Source: an uncultured Lachnospiraceae bacterium
GTDB lineage: Bacteria > Bacillota > Clostridia > Lachnospirales > Lachnospiraceae
Assembly: GCA_902788555.1 (NCBI GenBank)
Contig: CADAKQ010000019.1
Location: 1-49,721 of the forward strand
Direction: 5' to 3'
DNA: 49,721 bases
Shown: in pieces, positions 7,897-14,860 of the stretch
Layout: each line of letters begins with the position of its first letter
How positions within the stretch are numbered: position 1 is the stretch's first letter
Translations under genes and position numbers: made by a program
Notes under the pieces: generated by a model
The model's input: only the letters and a program-made list of their open reading frames with translations
Databases searched by the model: none
Told to the model about the DNA's origin: nothing

Positions 7897-9399
7897 TCAT
7901 ACTTCTTTGTATAATTGATCAAATAATCTTTCTTTTATAATATATATATCGTGTTCGTCGTCCTCACGGACAGCTATGTAATCTCCCGGTCTTCCGGAAT
8001 AATATTTCTCATCATCCCAGGTTGTAAAAAGCTTAACGTAGCGTTTAAGTGGTCTGGCATATATAAATGATTTTCCGGTGCTTATAACACCCATTGCATA
8101 AGGCATAACTTCTTTTCTTTCACCGGTAAACATATCTTTTATGGAAGGTTCGTATTCAAAGCTTCTTTGGTATGGCTTTCCGGTCTTTTTATAGCTTTTT
8201 TCAAGCTTATCCGAAGTAATAGGATATATCTCTCCTTCTATACCTACCATAAGATATTTGTCATCTTCGACTCTAATATTTACATCGCCCTCAAGTGTAC
8301 GTATCTCAACTATCGTGTTTAACGGAAATACATCCGATATCTTGAGATATCCAAGCTCCTGAGACCGCTTTTCATATTTTATCATACCTTCCATATCAAG
8401 AACTGTATCTTTGGCATATATTATTTCATATTTTTCAAAATATGAAATAATCCTTTCTTTAAATACCTGCCTTATAACTGTTTGTACATCATTTTCATCA
8501 GAGACCTCAAGCTTCTCCGGACGGATACTTCCTCCGGCCTTATATAAATGTCCTCCACCACCGCCGATTCCTTGTGCGAGATAATCAGCAAGTTCATTTG
8601 CATGTACTTCTTTTATGCAGCTTCTAACTGAAAATTTTATCTCGGCAGGACTTACATAATACGCAAGACATATATCCACCTCTGCTGTTTCCATTGAAAA
8701 ATCACTTATAACGCCAAGAATATTGGGGTCACATTGTTCTGCCTGTATGACAAGAACTTTATTATTGCTAAAGTATTCAAATCCCAAAATCGCTTTTCCT
8801 GTAATCTTTAATTCCTCAAGGGATATATTGGAATTACTCATCCTGGTAACAAGGCTCTTATTTATGATAAGCATATCCTGCATATCTCTGTCAAGTGGGT
8901 GTGATATCTCAGATAATCTGTTTGTATCTGTATATAGTCCATAATAAAGAGCTGTCGACAGAAGCTTATTATCATCAACACTTAAGCCCTCATCGCGAAT
9001 CATATCCCATATAATTGTTGCACAGCTTCCGATATTACTTCTTATCTCGGAAAGACAAGGTGCATCAACTGTAAGCTGATGATGATCAATTACTGCAACA
9101 TTTTTAGCCTCAGTGTAGGTGACATTTTTTTGTCCGTACTGACAATCTACAGTAACAAGGAGCTCAGGTACATAATCAAAATCCGGTTCGTAACTGACAG
9201 GTATCTCAAGCTCTTCCATCATAATCATAAGATTACTTTTTTTTATTTTATTTTTGCCACGATATATAAATCTGGATTTCTTCCCCATCTTATTTAAATA
9301 CCAAAAAAGGGCATATCCCGATGCCAAAGCATCCGCATCAGGATTATCATGACACTGAATAACAATATCATCAAATTTCAATAACTCATTTAACTTCAT
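7897..9399 (-). CDS. DHH-family phosphoesterase
   Basis: The protein has 500 residues from the ATG at 9399, which follows GGAG at six bases; an in-frame TTG four codons upstream is less likely. The N-terminal DHH domain has the metal-binding HDNPDADA (about 17-24), VTVDCQ and IDHHQ motifs. The DHHA1 substrate-binding domain has GIGGGGGHLYKAGGSI (about residues 275-290). Members are manganese-dependent nano-RNases or (bis)phosphate phosphatases such as NrnA. About 170 further C-terminal residues of no recognised fold (MEGMIKYEKRSQELGYLKI onward) make it longer than NrnA (about 310). No GGDEF-like or membrane part is present, so it is not GdpP. It is the last gene of the minus-strand block after pncC; the substrate is unknown. 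Confidence 0.85.
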   Translation of the reverse strand: MKLNELLKFDDIVIQCHDNPDADALASGYALFWYLNKMGKKSRFIYRGKNKIKKSNLMIMMEELEIPVSYEPDFDYVPELLVTVDCQYGQKNVTYTEAKNVAVIDHHQLTVDAPCLSEIRSNIGSCATIIWDMIRDEGLSVDDNKLLSTALYYGLYTDTNRLSEISHPLDRDMQDMLIINKSLVTRMSNSNISLEELKITGKAILGFEYFSNNKVLVIQAEQCDPNILGVISDFSMETAEVDICLAYYVSPAEIKFSVRSCIKEVHANELADYLAQGIGGGGGHLYKAGGSIRPEKLEVSDENDVQTVIRQVFKERIISYFEKYEIIYAKDTVLDMEGMIKYEKRSQELGYLKISDVFPLNTIVEIRTLEGDVNIRVEDDKYLMVGIEGEIYPITSDKLEKSYKKTGKPYQRSFEYEPSIKDMFTGERKEVMPYAMGVISTGKSFIYARPLKRYVKLFTTWDDEKYYSGRPGDYIAVREDDEHDIYIIKERLFDQLYKEV

Positions 9400-9426
9400 A
9401 CTCTTCTCCAATATTATACATACCCC

Positions 9427-9452
9427 CGGTTATTCTTTTAATAAAATAACCG
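9427..9452 (-). terminator. Stem-loop after pncC, weak terminator candidate
   Basis: CGGTTATT (9427-9434) and AATAACCG (9445-9452) form a perfect 8-bp stem with a 10-base loop directly after the pncC stop. No T-run follows on the minus strand, so it may instead be a processing or stability hairpin between pncC and the DHH gene. Confidence 0.35.
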
Positions 9453-9456
9453 ATTA

Positions 9457-9933
9457 TTATATGGTTTCTAAGTCCAACAGCAATTCATACAGTCTATTAA
9501 TCGCTGTATCGGTCGTGGCCTTACGAACCTCATATCTGTCACCGTCAAAGTTATAACGCTCAACCACTATATTACCCTTTATATAATAGCCTGCATAAAC
9601 GGTTCCCACAGGCTTATCGGGAGTTCCTCCGTCCGGTCCCGCAATCCCCGTAACCGCTATGGCTAAATCGGCATTTGCTGTCCTTCCCGCACCCTCTGCC
9701 ATCTCATAAGCTGTTTCCTTGGATACGGCACCAAACTCCTCAAGGGTACTGTGCTTAACTCCCACCAGCTTTTCCTTTGCTTCGTTAGCATAAGTAACAT
9801 AAGCTTCATTTAAAACCCAGGAGGCTCCGGGAACATTTACTATAGTCGATGAAATCATACCACCGGTACAGGATTCTGCAGTTGTTATTGTAAGCTTATT
9901 ATCTATAAGATATTTAACTAATTCTTCTTCCAT
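9457..9933 (-). CDS. pncC: CinA C-terminal domain protein, nicotinamide-nucleotide amidohydrolase
   Basis: The 158-residue protein matches a stand-alone CinA C-terminal domain (PncC; the E. coli protein is about 165 residues), which hydrolyses nicotinamide mononucleotide to nicotinate mononucleotide and ammonia in pyridine nucleotide salvage. The family motif TTAESCTGG is at residues 17-25, with the Ser-Cys pair at 21-22, and AVTGIAGPDGGTPDKPVGTV (about 93-112) is the second signature. Firmicutes often carry full-length CinA (about 410 residues) with an N-terminal molybdopterin-binding-like domain; that part is absent here and nothing upstream resembles a detached copy. It sits 53 bases after pgsA, as cinA commonly does. 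Confidence 0.9.
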   Translation of the reverse strand: MEEELVKYLIDNKLTITTAESCTGGMISSTIVNVPGASWVLNEAYVTYANEAKEKLVGVKHSTLEEFGAVSKETAYEMAEGAGRTANADLAIAVTGIAGPDGGTPDKPVGTVYAGYYIKGNIVVERYNFDGDRYEVRKATTDTAINRLYELLLDLETI

Positions 9934-9986
9934 TTTTACTATTTTCCATTATACCAAAATATTATAAATATCACTTTTTCGGCAAT

Positions 9987-10520
9987 TTAATCCTTTAAGA
10001 CATCCTTATTTTTTGCAAGATAATCAATAAGGGAAATAATTGTAAGTGCAAGTGCTGCATATATAAATACCTGCTCGATAACCCATACAGTATCTCCGCC
10101 AAAATCACATATAAGAATTATAATCATAAACATCTGGACAACCGTCTTTATCTTACCCCACCATCCGGCAGCTATGACTATACCCTTATCGGCAGCTATA
10201 AGTCTGAATCCGCTTATTATAAATTCTCTTGCGATTATAATTATTACAACCCATGCAGGAATCCGGTCAAGCTCTATAAGTGCAATCATAGCGGAGCAAA
10301 CAAGAAGCTTGTCCGCAAGAGGATCCATAAACTTTCCGAAATTGGTAATAAGATTATATTTTCTTGCTATCTGACCGTCCAAAGTATCGGTTATGGCAGC
10401 TATACAAAAGATGGCAAGTGCAATCCATTTACCGCACGGAATATCCGGCACCATAAGTGCAACAAGAAAAAACGGTATAAGTATAACTCTTAAAATTGTA
10501 AGCTTATTTGGTAAATTCAT
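9987..10520 (-). CDS. pgsA: CDP-diacylglycerol-glycerol-3-phosphate 3-phosphatidyltransferase
   Basis: This 177-residue integral membrane enzyme makes phosphatidylglycerophosphate, the first committed step to phosphatidylglycerol and cardiolipin. The CDP-alcohol phosphotransferase signature DGxxAR-x8-GxxxDxxxD is complete: D48-G49, A52-R53, G62, D66, D70. The start NLPNKLTILRVILIPFFL and several hydrophobic segments are typical. AAGGAAAA precedes the ATG. The long hairpin element at 10544-10733 sits immediately upstream, between rimO and pgsA, so a transcript passing from rimO would carry it just before this ribosome binding site. Confidence 0.95.
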   Translation of the reverse strand: MNLPNKLTILRVILIPFFLVALMVPDIPCGKWIALAIFCIAAITDTLDGQIARKYNLITNFGKFMDPLADKLLVCSAMIALIELDRIPAWVVIIIIAREFIISGFRLIAADKGIVIAAGWWGKIKTVVQMFMIIILICDFGGDTVWVIEQVFIYAALALTIISLIDYLAKNKDVLKD

Positions 10521-10543
10521 ATTAGTTTTCCTTTCCTAATTAC

Positions 10544-10733
10544 GGTTGTGTATGGATTTATGTATATATCGCAGGCACGCTCTCGCTACTCTCACACGCA
10601 ACGGTGCTAAGTGTCTTAATCCTTGAAAACATATCAACTCACTTTCGTTCGTTATATGTTTTCAAGGATTAATCCACTAAGTACCGGCGTGTTCAAAGTA
10701 CCTGCTTATATATACATAAATCCATACACAACC
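10544..10733. repeat. Long hairpin element, family 2, copy A
   Basis: The outer arms at 10544-10568 and 10709-10733 are perfect 25-base inverted repeats (beginning GGTTGTGTATGG). The conserved core blocks come next: CGCAGGCACGCTCTCGCTAC on the left and GTACCGGCGTGTTCAAAGTA on the right. At the tip a second perfect inverted repeat of 19 bases pairs 10616-10634 with 10654-10672 around a 19-base loop. Core blocks are shared with copy B at 12943-13086, but the outer and tip arms are not. Read on the minus strand, 10593-10582 is GAGAGTAGCGAG, similar to the GAGCGTAGCGAG of family 1. It lies in the rimO-pgsA gap in a co-directional gene block. Confidence 0.8.
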
Positions 10734-10750
10734 TGTTTATTATAATAGCA

Positions 10751-12076
10751 TTAATTAATAATACATCCAATCAAATCATAAGGGCCGGCCTCATTTATAA
10801 CCACATCTACTATCGAACCTGAAATAAGCTCGTAATCACATTCTACAAAGACCAGTCCGTCGACACCCGGTGCATCCTTGTAGGTTCTTCCAACATATAC
10901 GTCTTCCTCAGGTGAATATCCCTCGATAATAACCTTAACGGTCTTACCAATCATCGTTTCATTTTTATCAAGAGAAATCTCCTGACAGAGCTCCATAATT
11001 TCATCACGCCACCTTTCGGCAGTTTCTTCATCTATCTGATTGTCGAATTCGGCTGCCGCGGTACCTTCCTCTCTTGAATAGGTAAATACGCCTACTCTGT
11101 CAAGCTCCACCTCATCCAATAATTCCATCAGACTTTGATGTTCTTCCTCGGTTTCCCCCGGAAAACCTGCTATAAGCGAGGTTCTTATTGCAATATCAGG
11201 AACCTTGGCTCTCAGCTTATTTATAACCTCTATTATGGATTTTCTGTCGGTTCTTCTGCCCATTCTTCTAAGTATATTATCCTCGGAATGCTGAATCGGC
11301 ATATCTATGTAATGAAGAAGCTTAGGTTCATTTTTAAAGGTATCAATGAGCTCGTCATATATTTCCTCGGGATAACAGTACATTACCCTAATCCACTCAA
11401 TTCCTTCTATACCTGCAAGCCTTTGTATAAGCTCATGAAGGCATTTCTTACCGTAGATATCCTTACCGTAGCAGGTGGTCTCCTGAGCTACAAGAACCAG
11501 CTCCTTAATACCGTTTTCTGCCATATAAGAAGCCTCGTCAAGAAGCTTTTCCATCGGCACACTTCTGTATCTTCCACGCATAAGAGGAATTGCACAATAG
11601 GTACAACGCTTATCACAGCCTTCGGCAATTTTAAGATAACCCATAAATGTACCGGAGGTTATAGCCTTGTGATAATCAGAAGTCGTAAGCCTGTCGATAC
11701 TGTCGTAAGCAACCACCTTACCGTTATCTTCTTCAAGCTTGTTTATAACCTCAACTATTTTATCAAAGCTTGTTGTTCCAAGACAGGCATCTATCTCCGG
11801 AATTTCATCAAATATTTCATTTTTATATCTTTCTGCCAGACACCCCGCCACAATGATATATTTAAGCCTTCCCTCTTTAAGTCTCGCCATCTCAAGAATA
11901 GTATTTATACTTTCCTCCATGGCATCCTTTATAAAGGAACAGGTATTTATTATAACCGCATCCGCCTCATTTTCATCATTGGTGAGGTTATATCCTTTTG
12001 CACTTAAAATACCCATCATGGTCTCGCTGTCGCAGAGATTTTTGTCACAGCCAAGTGACACCATAAGTATATTCAT
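10751..12076 (-). CDS. rimO: Ribosomal protein S12 methylthiotransferase RimO
   Basis: This 441-residue radical-SAM enzyme adds a methylthio group to the conserved Asp of ribosomal protein S12. The N-terminal MTTase domain supplies three cluster cysteines (C10 in SLGCDKN, C46 in NTCSF, C79 in VAGCL). The radical-SAM cluster is C154-x3-C158-x2-C161 in EGCDKRCTYCAIP, and the C-terminal TRAM domain (from about residue 375) recognises the substrate. SLGCDKNLCDSE and GRYRS are typical of RimO rather than MiaB. The start codon follows the folD stop by four bases, so the two are co-transcribed. A 230-base gap with a long hairpin element follows before pgsA. Confidence 0.95.
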   Translation of the reverse strand: MNILMVSLGCDKNLCDSETMMGILSAKGYNLTNDENEADAVIINTCSFIKDAMEESINTILEMARLKEGRLKYIIVAGCLAERYKNEIFDEIPEIDACLGTTSFDKIVEVINKLEEDNGKVVAYDSIDRLTTSDYHKAITSGTFMGYLKIAEGCDKRCTYCAIPLMRGRYRSVPMEKLLDEASYMAENGIKELVLVAQETTCYGKDIYGKKCLHELIQRLAGIEGIEWIRVMYCYPEEIYDELIDTFKNEPKLLHYIDMPIQHSEDNILRRMGRRTDRKSIIEVINKLRAKVPDIAIRTSLIAGFPGETEEEHQSLMELLDEVELDRVGVFTYSREEGTAAAEFDNQIDEETAERWRDEIMELCQEISLDKNETMIGKTVKVIIEGYSPEEDVYVGRTYKDAPGVDGLVFVECDYELISGSIVDVVINEAGPYDLIGCIIN

Positions 12077-12080
12077 TTTA

Positions 12081-12920
12081 TTAATTTAATCCTGCTTCCA
12101 CACAATTATTCATAAGCATAGCTATAGTCATCGGACCTACACCGCCCGGAACAGGCGTAATCGCGCTGCATACCGGTTCCACCGAATCAAAATCCACATC
12201 ACCGCAAAGCTTACCGTTTTCGTTTCTGTGAATTCCCACATCTATAACCACTGCACCGTCTTTTACATAAGAAGCATCTATCATCTTAGGCTTGCCTACA
12301 GCAGCCACAAGGATATCAGCCCTCTTACATACTTCCTTTAGGTTCTTTGTTCTTGAATGACATACTGTTACGGTTGCGTTTTCTCTGAGTAAAAGCATAG
12401 CCATAGGCTTACCGACTATATTACTCCTTCCCACAACAACACATTCCTTACCCTCTATATCAATATTTGAACGCTTAAGAAGCTCTATTATTCCGGCAGG
12501 AGTACAGGATAAGAAGCCCTTTTGTCCGATGCTTAAAGCGCCCACACTCGCCGGTGAAAAACCATCCACATCCTTAGCCGGTGATATGGCATTTATAATT
12601 CTTTCATCATTTATATGCTTTGGAACAGGAAGCTGTACAAGAATACCGTTTACACTGTCATCCTTATTAAGCTTATCAATTATCTGCAAAAGCTCATCCT
12701 CTGTTGTTTCCTCCGGGAGCTCATAAGCAAGTGATTTTATACCTATGTACTCGCAGGCTTTCTTTTTATTGCCTACATAAACAGTTGATGCAGGATCATT
12801 ACCAACCTGAATAACCGCAAGGCAAATCTCGGTACCTTTTGCCTTAAGCTCGGCAACCTTTTCCTTTAATTCGTCCTTAATCTGCTTGGAAATAAGCTTT
12901 CCGTCTATTATCTGTGCCAT
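12081..12920 (-). CDS. folD: Bifunctional methylenetetrahydrofolate dehydrogenase/cyclohydrolase
   Basis: The 279-residue protein has the normal FolD length. It interconverts 5,10-methylene-, 5,10-methenyl- and 10-formyl-tetrahydrofolate in the cytoplasm. Visible signatures are the catalytic-Lys region YVGNKKKACEYIGI (about 48-61), QLPVPKHI (about 96-103), the nucleotide-binding VVGRSNIVGKP and the C-terminal PVPGGVGPMTIAML. AAGGAGG sits 5 bases before the ATG. It follows fhs on the same strand, so formate can be loaded onto folate by Fhs and reduced by FolD. The two genes are separated by a 211-base gap occupied by hairpin element copy B. Confidence 0.95.
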   Translation of the reverse strand: MAQIIDGKLISKQIKDELKEKVAELKAKGTEICLAVIQVGNDPASTVYVGNKKKACEYIGIKSLAYELPEETTEDELLQIIDKLNKDDSVNGILVQLPVPKHINDERIINAISPAKDVDGFSPASVGALSIGQKGFLSCTPAGIIELLKRSNIDIEGKECVVVGRSNIVGKPMAMLLLRENATVTVCHSRTKNLKEVCKRADILVAAVGKPKMIDASYVKDGAVVIDVGIHRNENGKLCGDVDFDSVEPVCSAITPVPGGVGPMTIAMLMNNCVEAGLN

Positions 12921-12942
12921 GTTTTCCTCCTTGTTTATCTCT

Positions 12943-13086
12943 TGCTGATTCGGAATGTTAAATCAATCTATCGCAGGCACGCTCTCGCTACTCTCGAACG
13001 CAGCGGTACTAAACTCGGTAAACCTCGTTAAGTACCGGCGTTCTCAAAGTACCTGCTTATAGATTGTTTAACATTCCGAATCAGCA
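12943..13086. repeat. Long hairpin element, family 2, copy B
   Basis: The outer arms at 12943-12970 and 13060-13086 are inverted repeats of 28 and 27 bases that match except for one extra base (beginning TGCTGATTCGGAATG). They share nothing with the arms of copy A. The inner blocks TCGCAGGCACGCTCTCGCTA and AGTACCGGCGTTCTCAAAGT match copy A. A compensatory change is visible: copy A pairs ACACGC with GCGTGT where copy B pairs GAACGC with GCGTTC. The tip is short here. GAGAGTAGCGAG is at 12995-12984 on the minus strand. The element sits between fhs and folD, just before the folD ribosome binding site. Confidence 0.8.
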
Positions 13087-13131
13087 TATACTTTAATCAA
13101 TCCTTTATTATCACTAATACTATAACCAACT

Positions 13132-14799
13132 TTAAAACAGCCCATTAATTACTCCATCCTCGTCAACATATATGCGCTCGGCTGCAGGGACCTTAGGGAG
13201 CCCCGGCATGGTCATTATGGTGCCTGTTATAGCCACTACGAAGCCTGCACCTGCACTTACATATACCTCTCTTATGTTTATATCGAAATCTGTAGGTCTG
13301 CCAAGCTTGGTTGCATCATCGGAAAGTGAATATTGATTTTTCGCCATACATACCGGCATATTTGAAAAGCCCATTGCCTCAATTTTAGCAATTGCCTTAT
13401 CTGCCTCATTGCTGTATGTTACAGACCTCGCACCATATATTTTTTTAGCCACTGTTTCTATCTTTTCCTTTATGGATAAATCATCCTCATAAAGGAGCTT
13501 GAAATCGCTCTTTTTGTTATCAATTGTATCTACAACTGCCTGAGCAAGCGAAAGGCCGCCTTCTCCGCCCCTTTCCCAAACATTGGCAAGAGCGAAGTCA
13601 CAATCTCTTTCCTTACAGAAGCTCTCAACAAAGGTAAGCTCGGCTTCTGTGTCGGAGACAAATCTGTTAAGTGTTACAACCACAGGAACTCCGTAATTCT
13701 GAAGGTTTTCTATATGCTTTTCAAGGTTTACAATACCCTTTTTAAGCGCCTCGAGATTTTCCTTATTTAGCTCATCCTTTGGTACTCCACCGTTATACTT
13801 TAATGCTCTTACGGTTGCTACAAGCACAACAGCATCCGGCTTAAGTCCTGTCATACGACACTTTATATCAAAGAATTTTTCAGCTCCGAGATCTGCACCG
13901 AAGCCTGCCTCGGTTATTACATAATCAGCCATCTTAAGTGCAGCCCTTGTTGCCCTTACGGAATTGCAGCCATGTGCAATATTTGCGAAAGGACCGCCAT
14001 GCACAAGTGCAGGTGTATGTTCAAGTGTCTGTATGAGATTCGGCTTTATAGCATCCTTAAGAAGTGCGGTCATAGCCCCCACAGCCTTTAAATCATCGGC
14101 AGTTACAGGCTCGTTATCATAGTTATATGCTACAATTATTCTTGCAAGTCTGTCATGTAAATCATTTATATCCGAAGCTAAACAAAGAATTGCCATTACC
14201 TCTGAAGCTACGGTTATGATAAATCCATCCTGTCTTACAACTCCGTCCATTTTAGCACCCATGCCGATTACGATATTTCTTAAGGCTCTGTCATTCATAT
14301 CAAGACATCTTTTTATAATAACCCTCTTTGGATCTATACGCAGAGCATTGCCCTGCTGCATATGGTTATCAAGCATGGCACAAAGAAGATTATTGGCAGA
14401 GGTTATAGCATGAAAATCCCCGGTAAAATGAAGATTAAGCTCCTCCATAGGTACAACCTGCGAATATCCTCCTCCTGCCGCACCGCCTTTTATACCAAAA
14501 CACGGACCGAGGGAAGGCTCTCTTAAAGCTATAATTGATTTTTTGCCAAGCTTTGCCATAGCCTGACCGAGACCAACGGTTACGGTTGTCTTTCCTTCTC
14601 CTGCAGGAGTAGGATTAATAGCGGTTACAAGTATAAGCCTGCCGTCCTTGTTATCCTTTATTTTATCAAGATATTCATCCGAAAGCTTTGCCTTATACTT
14701 ACCATACATTTCAAGGTCGTCCTCGGCTATATCAAGCCTTGCTGCAACATCCTTGATATTTTCAAGCTTTGCAGCCTGAGCGATTTCAATATCAGTCAT
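13132..14799 (-). CDS. fhs: Formate-tetrahydrofolate ligase
   Basis: The 555-residue protein matches the family's usual 555-560 residues. It joins formate to tetrahydrofolate with ATP, giving 10-formyl-tetrahydrofolate for purine and one-carbon metabolism. The nucleotide-binding loop [11 protein letters not shown] is at 62-72, followed by [20 protein letters not shown], and [12 protein letters not shown] and [13 protein letters not shown] complete the family signatures. An AGGAG motif lies 6 bases before the ATG. It follows ftsK by 61 bases and precedes folD; the pairing indicates use of formate as a one-carbon source. A full acetogenesis pathway cannot be inferred from these two genes. Confidence 0.97.
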   Translation of the reverse strand: MTDIEIAQAAKLENIKDVAARLDIAEDDLEMYGKYKAKLSDEYLDKIKDNKDGRLILVTAINPTPAGEGKTTVTVGLGQAMAKLGKKSIIALREPSLGPCFGIKGGAAGGGYSQVVPMEELNLHFTGDFHAITSANNLLCAMLDNHMQQGNALRIDPKRVIIKRCLDMNDRALRNIVIGMGAKMDGVVRQDGFIITVASEVMAILCLASDINDLHDRLARIIVAYNYDNEPVTADDLKAVGAMTALLKDAIKPNLIQTLEHTPALVHGGPFANIAHGCNSVRATRAALKMADYVITEAGFGADLGAEKFFDIKCRMTGLKPDAVVLVATVRALKYNGGVPKDELNKENLEALKKGIVNLEKHIENLQNYGVPVVVTLNRFVSDTEAELTFVESFCKERDCDFALANVWERGGEGGLSLAQAVVDTIDNKKSDFKLLYEDDLSIKEKIETVAKKIYGARSVTYSNEADKAIAKIEAMGFSNMPVCMAKNQYSLSDDATKLGRPTDFDINIREVYVSAGAGFVVAITGTIMTMPGLPKVPAAERIYVDEDGVINGLF

Positions 14800-14860
14800 A
14801 TTTCTCTCCTAATTTTCCCTTTTTATATTATTTTTTTATTAATCATTTTCATCTGTTTTA

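Noticed and set aside
11135-12007. A 290-residue plus-strand reading frame opposite rimO
   Set aside because: It is antisense to the well-supported rimO, has no family likeness and a Cys/Tyr/Phe/Ile-rich composition typical of a shadow frame.
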